From: DASWRT01 sp036403035
GTDB lineage: Bacteria > Pseudomonadota > Alphaproteobacteria > ATCC43930 > CGMCC-115725
DNA: 17,190 nucleotides
NCBI GenBank assembly: GCA_036403035.1
Contig: DASWRT010000072.1
Location: 1-17,190, forward strand
Reading direction: 5' to 3'
The notes under the pieces were generated by a model. That model was given only the letters and a program-made list of their open reading frames with translations. It did not search any database and had not been told where the DNA came from. Positions within the stretch are counted from its first letter, which is position 1. The number at the start of each line of letters is the position of its first letter. This document shows, one piece after another, positions 6,100-14,049 of the stretch. Position numbers and translations under genes: made by a program.

Positions 6100-6852
6100 A
6101 TGATCGGCCATACGCTCCACGGGCACGGTCCGGTGCGCGTGATCGTGCTGCATGGATGGCTCGGCGACTGGTCCGTGTTCCAGCCGATGCTGCCGGCCCT
6201 CGATCCCGCGCGCTTCACCTTCGCCTTCGTCGACTATCGCGGCTACGGGACGTCGAAGACGATCGAGGGTGTCTATACGCTCGCGGAGATCGCCGCGGAC
6301 GCGCTCGCGCTCGCCGACGCGCTCGGCTGGCCCCATTTCCACGTGCTCGGCCATTCGATGGGCGGACCCGCGGCGCTGCGTCTCGCGCTCGATGCCGGCC
6401 CGGATCGCGTCGGGCGGATCATCGCGGTAACGCCGGTGCCGGCCTCCGGCGTGCCGTTCGAAGGGGAGGCGCTGGCGCTGTTCGAGAGCGCGGCGGCCGG
6501 CAGCATCGACGCGCGCGCCGCGATCGTCGATTTCACCACCGGCGGACGCCTGCCGAAGGTCTGGTCGCGGTCCCTTGCCGAGTGCACGGTAGAGTTGTGC
6601 GACCCGCGGGCCTTCGCGGCCTATTTCCGGGCTTGGAGCCGGGCGGACTTCGCGGCCGAGGCGGCCCGCCTCGCCCTGCCTGTCCGCGTGCTGGTCGGCG
6701 AGCACGATGCGGCGGTGACCGAAGCGTTCATGCGCGCGACCTACCTTGCGAACCTCCAGGGGGCCGACTTGGTCGTGCTGCCGAATGCCGGCCATTATCC
6801 GATGCAGGAGATCCCGCTGGCCCTGGCGGCGCAGATCGAGGCGTTCCTCTAA
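6100..6852 (+). CDS. Alpha/beta hydrolase
   Basis: This 250-residue alpha/beta-hydrolase-fold enzyme has a visible catalytic triad: nucleophile S86 in GHSMGG, D203 in VGEHDAAV and H232 in NAGHYPMQE. An oxyanion-loop HGW lies at 18-20. There is no signal peptide, so it is cytosolic. The substrate is unknown; the family includes esterases, C-C hydrolases and haloperoxidase-like proteins. The ATG has GAGAGG seven to twelve bases upstream. It lies between feoAB and zur-znuCBA and has a Fur-superfamily-type palindrome over its promoter. It may therefore be expressed under metal shortage, perhaps acting on a metallophore or stress metabolite (inference). Confidence 0.85.
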   Translation: MIGHTLHGHGPVRVIVLHGWLGDWSVFQPMLPALDPARFTFAFVDYRGYGTSKTIEGVYTLAEIAADALALADALGWPHFHVLGHSMGGPAALRLALDAGPDRVGRIIAVTPVPASGVPFEGEALALFESAAAGSIDARAAIVDFTTGGRLPKVWSRSLAECTVELCDPRAFAAYFRAWSRADFAAEAARLALPVRVLVGEHDAAVTEAFMRATYLANLQGADLVVLPNAGHYPMQEIPLALAAQIEAFL

Positions 6853-6870
6853 ACAACAATTCTCTGGGCA

Positions 6871-6885
6871 ACTATGAATCATAGT
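6871..6885. promoter_or_regulatory. Candidate operator upstream of zur (7-1-7 palindrome)
   Basis: ACTATGAATCATAGT is a perfect 7-1-7 inverted repeat, the classic Fur-superfamily geometry. It overlaps a -10-like TAGTAT (6883-6888) upstream of zur. It would fit autoregulation of the zur-znu operon, though the regulator is unproven. Confidence 0.45.
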
Positions 6886-6905
6886 ATGGATCGCGACGTA
6901 AGGCC

Positions 6906-6923
6906 GTTACGTTATAACGCCAG
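6906..6923. promoter_or_regulatory. Candidate Zur box in front of zur
   Basis: GTTACGTTATAACGCCAG contains the perfect palindrome CGTTATAACG (6910-6919). It matches the GTTATAAC core of alphaproteobacterial Zur sites, and 6 of 9 pairs are symmetric overall. It lies 34 bases before the zur ATG. With the 6871-6885 palindrome it would form a double operator. Confidence 0.5.
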
Positions 6924-6956
6924 TGTCAGGACGATCCTTCGGTGACGGAGCGGGCG

Positions 6957-7412
6957 ATGAACGGCAGGATCGAGCGAGGCTTGCATATGGCGGAGCGGTG
7001 CTGCGCCGCGCGCGGCGTGAACCTGACGCCGCTGCGCCGCCGCGTGCTGGAGCTGATCCTGAATGCTCGGCAGCCGGTCGGCGCCTACCTGCTGCTTGGG
7101 CAGCTCCAGGGCAGCCGAGAGAAGGTCGGGCCGCCCACCGTCTATCGCGCGCTGGAGTTCCTGCTGGAGCAGAAGCTGATCCATCGCATCGAATCGCTGA
7201 ATGCCTATATCGCCTGCGTCGACGCCGATCATCCGCACGAGAGCCAGTTCGTGATCTGCACCGACTGCGGCTCGACCGAGGAGCTGCACGACGACGGCAT
7301 CGTCGAGAGCCTGCGGCGGCACGGCCGCGATCTCGGCTACGAGATCAGCGGGCAGATCGTCGAGCTGCGCGGCCTCTGCGCCCATTGCCGCGGCGCGGAG
7401 ATCCGGCAGTGA
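6957..7412 (+). CDS. zur: Zinc uptake regulator Zur (Fur family)
   Basis: This 151-residue Fur-family repressor has a DNA-binding winged helix over about 20-80 (LTPLRRRVLELI, and the Zur-typical GPPTVYRALEFLLEQKLIHRIESLNAYIAC). The structural zinc site has C101/C104 (CTDC) and C141/C144 (CAHC). The DHPHES stretch at 91-96 supplies regulatory-zinc histidines. The PPTVYRALEFL signature and the following znuCBA genes favour Zur over Fur. ATG 6957 was chosen because GGAG lies six bases upstream; GTG at 6942 would add five residues. The stop overlaps the next start (GTGA). Confidence 0.9.
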   Translation: MNGRIERGLHMAERCCAARGVNLTPLRRRVLELILNARQPVGAYLLLGQLQGSREKVGPPTVYRALEFLLEQKLIHRIESLNAYIACVDADHPHESQFVICTDCGSTEELHDDGIVESLRRHGRDLGYEISGQIVELRGLCAHCRGAEIRQ

Positions 7413-7546
7413 GCCGTCGCTTTCCGCACCGCCTCGCCGCCTCGTTCGCCGTCAGCCCGCTGCAGCAGGGCGTCGGAACCCGGCTCGCCTGCGCCTCCGT
7501 CGCCTGCGCGGTCCTCTGGACCGCGGTCGTCTGGGCGCTGTCATGA
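7409..7546 (+). CDS. Small single-span membrane protein in the zur-znu operon
   Basis: This 45-codon frame (GTG start) fills the gap between zur and znuC exactly. Its GTG overlaps the zur stop (GTGA) and its TGA overlaps the znuC start (ATGA). The product has a basic N-terminal half (SRRFPHRLAASFAV) and one hydrophobic helix near residues 27-44 (CASVACAVLWTAVVWAL), predicting a small inner-membrane protein. I do not recognise the family. The double overlap argues that it is translated, at least as a coupling device for znuC. It could be a regulator or stabiliser of ZnuB (inference). Confidence 0.5.
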   Translation: MSRRFPHRLAASFAVSPLQQGVGTRLACASVACAVLWTAVVWALS

Positions 7547-8367
7547 GCGCCGCCGCTACCGCCGATGTCGCCGTCGCCCCGGCCGGCATCGCCCGGCTCG
7601 CGCGTCCGGTGACGCTGACCAACCTCACCGTCGCCTATGAGCGCCACCCGGCGATCCATCATGTGAACGGCAGCTTCGCGCCGGGATCGCTCACCGCGAT
7701 CGTCGGACCGAACGGCGCCGGAAAGAGCACCCTGCTGAAGGCCGTCGTCGGGCTGCTGCGGCCCGCGGAGGGGCGAGTCGATCTCGGCACGGCCGACCGC
7801 GGCCGCATCGCCTATCTGCCGCAGCAGGCGGAGATCGACCGCAGCTTCCCAATCTCCGTGCTCGACACGGTGTCCCTCGGCCATTGGTGCCGCGTCGGCT
7901 GGGGCGGCGCGATCGGGCCGGCGCTGCGCGAGGACGCGATGCGCGCGATCGCGGCGGTCGGCCTCGGCGGCTTCGAGCGGCGGCCGATCGGCACGCTCTC
8001 CGCCGGGCAGCTCCAGCGCGTGCTGTTCGCCCGGATGATGCTCCAGGACGCCGCGCTGATCCTGCTCGACGAGCCGTTCAATGCGGTCGACGCGCGCACG
8101 ACGGTCGACCTGCTCGACCTCGTCCATCGCTGGCACGGGCATGAGGGGCGCACCGTGGTCGCCGTTCTCCACGATGTCGATCAGGTTCGCGCCCATTTCC
8201 CCGATACGCTGCTGCTGGCGCGGGAGTGCGTGGCGTGGGGCGATACCACGTCCGTCCTGACGCCGGCGAATTTGCGCCGCGCGCGGCAGATGTCGGAGGC
8301 GTGGGTCAGCGACGCCGAGAGTTGCCGCGCCGCGGGCGGCGGCGCCGCGGCGGCGGCGGCGCGATGA
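7543..8367 (+). CDS. znuC: Zinc ABC transporter ATP-binding protein ZnuC
   Basis: This 274-residue ABC ATPase energises zinc import through ZnuB. Walker A is GPNGAGKST (about 56-64), the Q-loop lies in YLPQQAEIDR, the signature is LSAGQLQRV, Walker B is LILLDEPFNAVD, and the H-loop is in AVLHDVD. The YLPQQAEIDRSFPISVLDTVSLG segment is typical of metal-type (ZnuC/MntB-like) ATPases. The signature is LSAGQ rather than LSGGQ. The C-terminus ends in a Gly/Ala tract encoded by repetitive GCG/GGC codons. The start overlaps the upstream small ORF and the stop overlaps znuB (ATGA). Confidence 0.93.
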   Translation: MSAAATADVAVAPAGIARLARPVTLTNLTVAYERHPAIHHVNGSFAPGSLTAIVGPNGAGKSTLLKAVVGLLRPAEGRVDLGTADRGRIAYLPQQAEIDRSFPISVLDTVSLGHWCRVGWGGAIGPALREDAMRAIAAVGLGGFERRPIGTLSAGQLQRVLFARMMLQDAALILLDEPFNAVDARTTVDLLDLVHRWHGHEGRTVVAVLHDVDQVRAHFPDTLLLARECVAWGDTTSVLTPANLRRARQMSEAWVSDAESCRAAGGGAAAAAAR

Positions 8368-9239
8368 GCAGCGCCTACGACCTCCTCCTCGGCCCGTTCC
8401 TGGATTTCGGCTTCATGCGCCGGGCGCTCGTCGCCTGTTTTGCGCTGGCGCTCGGCTCCGGGCCGATCGGGACGCTGCTCGTGCTGCGGCGGATGAGCCT
8501 AATGGGCGATGCGATGTCGCACGCCGTGCTGCCCGGCGCAGCGGTCGGCTTCATCCTGGCCGGCCTGTCGCTGCCGGCGATGAGCCTGGGCGGCGCCGTC
8601 GCCGGGCTCGCGGTGGCGCTGCTTTCCGGCCTCGTCACCCGCATCACGCCGATCCGCGAGGATGCGAGCTTCGCCGCGTTCTATCTCGTGTCGCTGGCGC
8701 TCGGCGTCCTGATCGTCTCGACGCACGGCAGCAACGTCGACCTGTTGCATGTGCTGTTCGGCAGCATCCTCGGCGTCGACGACGCGGCGCTGCTGCTCGT
8801 CGCCGGCATCGCGACGGTCAGCCTGTTCGCCTTCGCGCTGGTCTACCGGCCGCTCGTCGTCGAATGCTTCGATCCGGGGTTCCTGCGCGCGGTGGGCGGC
8901 CGCGGCGGCTTCTACCACACGATCTTCCTCGCGCTCGTCGTGCTGAACCTCGTGGCCGGGTTCCAGGCCCTGGGCACGCTGATGGCGGTCGGGCTGATGA
9001 TGCTGCCGGCTGCGGCGGCGCGCTTCTGGGCGCGCGAGGTCTGGTCGCTGGCAGCGGTCAGCGTCGGGATCGCGCTGCTGTCCGGCTATGCCGGGCTGCT
9101 CGCCTCGTTCCACCTCGACCTGCCGTCGGGACCGGCGATCGTGCTGACGGCCGGGATCTGCTACGCGCTCTCGGTACTCGCCGGGGCGCGCGACAGCATC
9201 CGCACGCGCTATCTCGTCGCATCGCATCTAGAGGCATGA
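8364..9239 (+). CDS. znuB: Zinc ABC transporter permease ZnuB
   Basis: This 291-residue ABC-3 family integral membrane protein forms the zinc channel. Several hydrophobic helices are visible. The conserved stretch RRMSLMGDAMSHAVLPGAAVGF (about 43-64) and the later LGTLMAVGLMMLPAAAARFWA are diagnostic of ZnuB/MntC permeases. The ATG overlaps the znuC stop by 4 bases. The length is normal. Four bases separate its stop from znuA. Confidence 0.93.
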   Translation: MSSAYDLLLGPFLDFGFMRRALVACFALALGSGPIGTLLVLRRMSLMGDAMSHAVLPGAAVGFILAGLSLPAMSLGGAVAGLAVALLSGLVTRITPIREDASFAAFYLVSLALGVLIVSTHGSNVDLLHVLFGSILGVDDAALLLVAGIATVSLFAFALVYRPLVVECFDPGFLRAVGGRGGFYHTIFLALVVLNLVAGFQALGTLMAVGLMMLPAAAARFWAREVWSLAAVSVGIALLSGYAGLLASFHLDLPSGPAIVLTAGICYALSVLAGARDSIRTRYLVASHLEA

Positions 9240-9243
9240 GGGA

Positions 9244-10203
9244 ATGACGCCACTCCGCCGCGCGCTGCTGGTCCTGTCGGCTCTGGCGCTGGCCGCCGGC
9301 CCGGCCGCGGCGCAGCCACAGCCGCCGGTGGGGCATCCGCCGCTCCCGGTGGTCGCCAGCATCAGCATTCTCGCCGACATGACGCGCGAGATCGGCGGCG
9401 ACCGCGTCGCCGTCGCGTCATTGGTCGGACCCGGCGGAGACGCCCATGTCTACCAGCCGACGCCCAGCGACGCGCGCGCCGTCGCCGGCGCCGCTCTCGT
9501 CATCATCAACGGTCTCGGCCTCGAAGGTTGGCTGCCTCGGCTGATCGAGGCGTCCGGCTTCAAGGGGAGTGTCGCGACCGCGACGCAGGGCATCGTCCCG
9601 CTGGATGCGGAGGACGACGCCCACGGGCACGGCCATGGAGAGCAGCGCGGCAGCGGGAACGGCGGCCACGCCGCCGCCGATCCGCACGCCTGGCAGGACG
9701 CTGCGAACGGTGCGGTCTACGCCCGCAACATCGCGGCGGCGCTGGCCGAGGCCGATCCCGCCGACGCCGATTTCCTCCGCACGCGCGGCGACGCCTACGC
9801 GGCGCAACTCATGGCGCTCGACGCCGAGCTGCGCCGCGATTTCGCGGCGATCCCGCAGGAGAAGCGGCGCGTCATCACCTCGCACGACGCGTTCCGCTAT
9901 TTCGGCCGCGCCTACGGAATCGAGTTCCTGGCGCCGGTCGGCGTCAGCACCGAAAGCGAGCCGTCGGCCGGCGCGGTCGCGGCGCTGATCCGCCAGATGC
10001 GGCGCGAGAAGATCCGGGCGCTCTTCGTCGAGACGATCAGCGATCCGCGTCTCGTCGAGCAACTCGCCCGCGAGGCCGGCGCCGCCGTCGGCCCGCCGCT
10101 CTACTCGGACTCGCTGGCCCTGCCGGGGCAGGAGGCGAGCACCTATGCCGGCATGCTCCGCTACAACGCGCGGGCGCTCGCCGAGGGGATGCGGAAGAAC
10201 TGA
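9244..10203 (+). CDS. znuA: Zinc ABC transporter substrate-binding protein ZnuA
   Basis: This 319-residue periplasmic zinc receptor has a signal peptide over residues 1-23, probably cut after AGPAAA. Zinc ligands are recognisable as H68 (GGDAHVYQP), H148 (DPHAW), H214 (SHDAFRYF) and D289 (YSDSLALPG). A His-rich loop at about 124-142 (DDAHGHGHGEQR) is the usual ZnuA metal-scavenging insertion. AGAGG lies about nine bases before the ATG. It is the last gene of zur-ORF-znuC-znuB-znuA and converges on the kinase gene 22 bases away. Confidence 0.94.
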   Translation: MTPLRRALLVLSALALAAGPAAAQPQPPVGHPPLPVVASISILADMTREIGGDRVAVASLVGPGGDAHVYQPTPSDARAVAGAALVIINGLGLEGWLPRLIEASGFKGSVATATQGIVPLDAEDDAHGHGHGEQRGSGNGGHAAADPHAWQDAANGAVYARNIAAALAEADPADADFLRTRGDAYAAQLMALDAELRRDFAAIPQEKRRVITSHDAFRYFGRAYGIEFLAPVGVSTESEPSAGAVAALIRQMRREKIRALFVETISDPRLVEQLAREAGAAVGPPLYSDSLALPGQEASTYAGMLRYNARALAEGMRKN

Positions 10204-10225
10204 TGCTGGGGCGACGACAGACCGT

Positions 10226-11989
10226 TCAGGATCGTTGGGTCGGGTTCAGCGGGATGACATTGGAGGCGGCCCGCGCCGGCGGCTCGCGGCGCAGCGCCTT
10301 CTCGACCGCGCGGGCCAATTCCGCGAGCTTGAACGGCTTTTTCACCAGCCCGTCGGCCTCGTCGAACTCGCTGCCGAGCGCCTGTTCCGCATAGCCGGTG
10401 ATGAGGACGACCGGCAGATCCGGCCGGCGGGCGCGGGCCGCTCGGACGAGTTCCGTGCCGGTCATCTCCGGCATCGCGAAGTCCGCCACCAGAAGATCCG
10501 TCTTTCCGTCTCCATCCACGCGATCGAGCAGATCCAGCCCGGCGCGGGCGCCGCCGGCAGCGCGTACCTCATATCCCAGGCTCTTCAGGCCGTCGGCCAC
10601 GACCTCCCGGACGTCGGGATCGTCGTCGACCAGGAGGATCCTGGCGCGCATGGACCGGACAACCGCTTCCGCCGCTGCGGCGGCGCCGGCCACCGCGCGG
10701 TCCGGTACGCCCTCCGTCCGCCGCAGGTAGACCTCCACCCTCGTGCCCTCGCCGAGACGGCTTCGAACGCGCACGTCGCCGCCCAATTGCTTGGCGACAC
10801 CATAGACCTGGGCGAGTCCGAGACCGGTGCCCTTTCCGACCTCCTTGGTCGAGAAGAACGGCTCGAAGATCTTCGCGAGGATTTCCTCGCTCATGCCGGT
10901 GCCGGTGTCGGTCACGGCGATCCGGACAAGGTCGCCCGGCGCCACGTCCGCCGGCCGCTCCGGCGCCGATGCCGGCACGTTCGCCGTCTCGATGACGAGC
11001 GAGCCGCCCAGAGGCATGGCGTCGCGCGCGTTGATCGCGAGATTGAGGATCACCAGCTCGATCTGGCTCGGGTCGGCCAAGGCTGGCCAGAGCGCGGGCT
11101 CCAGCGCCGTCCTCAAGCGGACGGTCGGACCGATCGTGCGCGTCAGGAGGTCTTCCATGCCGGTCACGGTCTCATTGACGTCGACCGGCTCGGGCCGGAG
11201 GTGCTGCTTGCGGGCGAAGGCGAGAAGCTGCTGCGTCAGTTTGGCGCCCCGCTCGGCGGCCCGCGCCGCGTTCCGCACGAGCCGCCGGGCAGGCTCATTG
11301 TCCGCGACGCGCGCGTCGAGGAGTTCGAGGTTGCCGAGCACCGCGCTCAGGAGGTTGTTGAAGTCGTGCGCCACCCCGCCGGTGAGTTGACCGATCGCTT
11401 CCATTTTCTGCGCCTGCCGGAAGGCCGCCTCGATCTTGCTCCGGTCCGCAATGGCGGACGCGATGCGTTGCTCGAGGTCCTCGTTCAGCCGGCGCAGCTC
11501 CGCTTCCTGCGCACGCAGCCGCTCCTCGGTCCGCACGCGCTCCCGGAGATGCTCGCGCACCTGATACTGCCGGCGCCGCGCCCGCAGCGCCGACCGCAGC
11601 GCGCTGACGAGCGTCGCAGACCGTAGCGGGCGCTCCAGCAGCGTCGCGTTGCCGAGTTCGGCGAATCGGCCGATCGCCCAATCCCGACGGGTCGGCCCCC
11701 GTTGCCCGGCGGTCGCGGCGGCGACGAGCACGTTGGGGAGATCCGACCAGGGCGGCTGTCGCTCAAGGCAGTCCCGGAGGATGTGCTGCTCGCGCCCGAG
11801 GGCTTCCTCGGCGATGAGGGCCGCGCCGGCGCCGCCGCCGTGCTCGAACGCGTGGCAAAGCGCCGTCAGATCGGTGCAGATCTCGCCGACGAGACCGGCC
11901 TCGTCGAGAATTTCCGCGACCGTCGGCCCGTCCCGGTGCGACGGCGCCAAGATCAGGACGCGTTCTTCCAGCGCCCGAGGATCAGTCAC
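10226..11989 (-). CDS. Hybrid sensor histidine kinase / response regulator
   Basis: This cytosolic hybrid kinase has 587 residues from the GTG at 11989. In order it has an N-terminal receiver-like domain (about 8-130) without an obvious acceptor Asp, a charged coiled coil (about 140-195), HisKA with H208 in GGVAHDFNNLL, an HATPase with LAINARDAM, DTGTGM and GTGLGL, and a C-terminal receiver with D503 in LLVADFAMPEMTG and KKPF. No membrane segments are visible. The GTG overlaps the KaiC stop by 8 bases; an in-frame TTG at 12007 would add six residues but has no ribosome binding site. Phosphate probably passes internally from H208 to D503, with an external output unknown. Confidence 0.9.
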   Translation of the reverse strand: MTDPRALEERVLILAPSHRDGPTVAEILDEAGLVGEICTDLTALCHAFEHGGGAGAALIAEEALGREQHILRDCLERQPPWSDLPNVLVAAATAGQRGPTRRDWAIGRFAELGNATLLERPLRSATLVSALRSALRARRRQYQVREHLRERVRTEERLRAQEAELRRLNEDLEQRIASAIADRSKIEAAFRQAQKMEAIGQLTGGVAHDFNNLLSAVLGNLELLDARVADNEPARRLVRNAARAAERGAKLTQQLLAFARKQHLRPEPVDVNETVTGMEDLLTRTIGPTVRLRTALEPALWPALADPSQIELVILNLAINARDAMPLGGSLVIETANVPASAPERPADVAPGDLVRIAVTDTGTGMSEEILAKIFEPFFSTKEVGKGTGLGLAQVYGVAKQLGGDVRVRSRLGEGTRVEVYLRRTEGVPDRAVAGAAAAAEAVVRSMRARILLVDDDPDVREVVADGLKSLGYEVRAAGGARAGLDLLDRVDGDGKTDLLVADFAMPEMTGTELVRAARARRPDLPVVLITGYAEQALGSEFDEADGLVKKPFKLAELARAVEKALRREPPARAASNVIPLNPTQRS

Positions 11990-13502
11990 GCTCGGCCGTC
12001 GTATCAATTACGGACGACAATGTGCCCGGCGCGCCGACATAGGTAGGAACGCCGGTCAGCACGCCTTGGAACTCGCGGATCGCCGAGCCGACGCTGATTC
12101 CGCCGTCGGCCAGCCGGTACTCGCGGATCGTGGTCTCGTGCCGGCCGCTACGGTTCTTCAGCACGGAAATCGCCTTGCGCACCTGCCCTTCCGCCTCGAA
12201 ATAGCGCAGCAGGATGACGGTGTCGGCCAGGAAGCTGATGTCGAGCGGGGCCTGCGTGTCGCCGACGAGCCCGTGCTGCGCCATGATGAGGATCGTCGTC
12301 ACGCCCTGATTGCCGAGATAGGCCAGCAGCTCGTGCAGATGCAGCGTGAGCGCCTGTTCCTCAGGCATCGAGCCGATGTAGCTGTTGAGGCTGTCGATCA
12401 CGACGAGACGAGCGCCGTTGCCGCCGCAATTATCGACCCGGCGCTTCACCCTGTCCACGAACTCGCCCGGCGAGAGGATCGCCGGGTTGACCTGCTCCCA
12501 GCGCAAAAGCCCGGCATCGATCGCCGCGTCCATGCCCATGCCGAGTCCGAGGGCGCGCTCGGCGGCTGTCCGGTAGCTCTCCTCGAAGGCGAAGACGGCG
12601 GCGCGTTCTCCCCGGCCGGTAGCCGCCATGGCGTAACGCATCGCGAGCGACGATTTGCCGACGCCGGAAGGGCCGATGATGAGTGTGCTCGTGCCGCGGC
12701 GCAGCCCGCCGCCGAGGAGGTCGTCGACCTCGGCCAGCTCGCTCGAAACGGCTTCCGTCGGGAACTCTCGCCCATGGTGGGCGGCGACCAGGCTCTCGAA
12801 GACGGTGAGCCCTCCGGTGCGAATCACGTAGTCGTGGTAGCCGCTCCGGAAATCGACGCCGCGCAGCTTGGAGACGGAGAGGCGGCGACGCACGACGCCG
12901 TACTCCATCCGCCGCTGCTCGAGCGTGAGGACGCCGTGCACGACGCTGTGCAGCTGCAGCCCGCGCTGCGGATCGGTGAGATCGTCGAGCGCGAGAACGG
13001 TCGTTTCGCGCCGGGCGAAGAACTGCTTCAGCGCCAGCGTCTGGCGGCGATAGCTCAGCGGGTCCTGGGCAAGGAGCCGCAGCTCGGTGAGCGCGTCGAT
13101 GACGAGCCGGTCGGGCCGCAGCTCGTCCACCTTCTGCTGGATCAGCCCGGCGGTCTCGCCGAGATCGACCTCGGAAGGGTGGATCATGCCTTGCTGGCGC
13201 TCGAGATCCGCCTCGAGGGGCACGAGTTCGAGGAGGGAGATCGCGTCCAGCGACCAGCCGTGGCTGTTGGCCACGGCGCGCAGCTCGCGCTCGGTCTCGG
13301 AGAGCGTGACGTACAGGCAGCGCTCGCCGCGCCGGGCGCCCTCCAGCAGGAACTGGAGGGCGAGCGTCGTCTTGCCGGCGCCCGGCGTCCCCTCAAGGAG
13401 GTACAGATGACCGCGTGGGAAGCCGCCGCAGAAAATCGCGTCGAGCCCGGAGATACCGGTGGGGGCGAGATCGTGCGGCGGGTTTTGCTGCGTACTGGAC
13501 AC
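11982..13502 (-). CDS. KaiC-like double RecA-domain ATPase
   Basis: This 506-residue protein has two KaiC domains. The first has Walker A GTPGAGKT (38-45) and VIDAL as Walker B; the second has GPSGVGKS (277-284), the catalytic FEES (306-309) and VVIDSLNSYI. The segment LDISFLADTV aligns with the cyanobacterial phosphosite loop: the Ser431 equivalent is kept (S423) but Thr432 is Phe. In the first domain, the usual TFEE is TLSE. The GTG at 13502 follows an AAGGGAG site five bases away. The upstream ATG at 13595 lacks such support. No kaiA or kaiB is nearby, so a role in signalling with the adjacent kinase is likelier than a full clock (inference). Confidence 0.88.
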   Translation of the reverse strand: MSSTQQNPPHDLAPTGISGLDAIFCGGFPRGHLYLLEGTPGAGKTTLALQFLLEGARRGERCLYVTLSETERELRAVANSHGWSLDAISLLELVPLEADLERQQGMIHPSEVDLGETAGLIQQKVDELRPDRLVIDALTELRLLAQDPLSYRRQTLALKQFFARRETTVLALDDLTDPQRGLQLHSVVHGVLTLEQRRMEYGVVRRRLSVSKLRGVDFRSGYHDYVIRTGGLTVFESLVAAHHGREFPTEAVSSELAEVDDLLGGGLRRGTSTLIIGPSGVGKSSLAMRYAMAATGRGERAAVFAFEESYRTAAERALGLGMGMDAAIDAGLLRWEQVNPAILSPGEFVDRVKRRVDNCGGNGARLVVIDSLNSYIGSMPEEQALTLHLHELLAYLGNQGVTTILIMAQHGLVGDTQAPLDISFLADTVILLRYFEAEGQVRKAISVLKNRSGRHETTIREYRLADGGISVGSAIREFQGVLTGVPTYVGAPGTLSSVIDTTAERD

Positions 13503-13731
13503 TCGGACTCCCTTGCGTTGAAGATGGCGAAACCGAGGACCATCCTGCGCCGCTCCGGCCTCGGCTCCCGGGGCGGCATGATTCACGGGGATCAAACCGG
13601 CGGCAAGCTGGGCGGCTGCACTGTCCGGCGCATTCCCGGTTGATTTACCGCCGCTCCTCCCTCGGCCGGGAATTTCTCGAGTCCATCAGGAGCGTGCCGG
13701 CGGCCGTGCGCGCCCCCGACGTCGGCCGGGA

Positions 13732-13760
13732 TAGGCTGATGACAGGCTGAGGTCAGCCTA
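13732..13760. promoter_or_regulatory. Operator-like triple half-site
   Basis: TAGGCTGA at 13732-13739, AGGCTGA at 13744-13750 and the inverted TCAGCCTA at 13753-13760 form two direct half-sites and one inverted half-site. AGGCTGA-GG-TCAGCCT is a perfect palindrome. The position, about 230 bases upstream of the KaiC-like start, would suit control of the KaiC/kinase operon. Confidence 0.3.
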
Positions 13761-14017
13761 CACGAACGGCCGGCGCTTTAATTCAAACGCGGGAAATCAA
13801 ATAAATTCTTCCCTCTCAGGTTGCATATCCATCTCCGGTTCTGTAATGCGACATACAGCGAACACCGCGATCGGCAGCCGAGTTCGGCCCGTCGGCCCAC
13901 GCGTGCCGATAGTGTCGCCGCCGGTCGATTCTGCTGAACGGGTGACGGCGGCCGGCTTTTCGCCGCCCCGGCCGTCCTGTCGCGGTCTCCGTTGCGGCAT
14001 GCCGCTTGTGGCGCAGC

Positions 14018-14049
14018 CGTATCGGGCCGATAGTCGTCGGCCCGATACG
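14018..14049 (+). promoter_or_regulatory. Perfect 13-bp stem-loop immediately before the methyltransferase start
   Basis: CGTATCGGGCCGA (14018-14030) is exactly inverted at 14037-14049 with a six-base loop TAGTCG. It ends 6 bases before ATG 14056 and 15 before ATG 14065, so in RNA it would cover the ribosome binding region. No U-tract follows, so it is not a normal terminator. It may be an attenuator, a translation-control hairpin or an operator. Confidence 0.5.

Noticed and set aside
8326..8363. GCG/GGC-rich tract at the znuC end as a regulatory repeat
   Set aside because: It encodes an in-frame Gly/Ala tail and fits ordinary low-complexity GC-rich coding sequence.
10204..10225. Terminator between convergent znuA and the kinase gene
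   Set aside because: The 22-base gap contains no stem followed by a T-tract on either strand.
13503..13595. Longer KaiC start at ATG 13595
   Set aside because: The GTG at 13502 has an excellent AAGGGAG site at proper spacing, and the domain begins shortly after it.
11649..13643. 664-codon plus-strand frame opposite the kinase and KaiC genes
   Set aside because: Antisense shadow; the minus-strand frames carry complete conserved domains.
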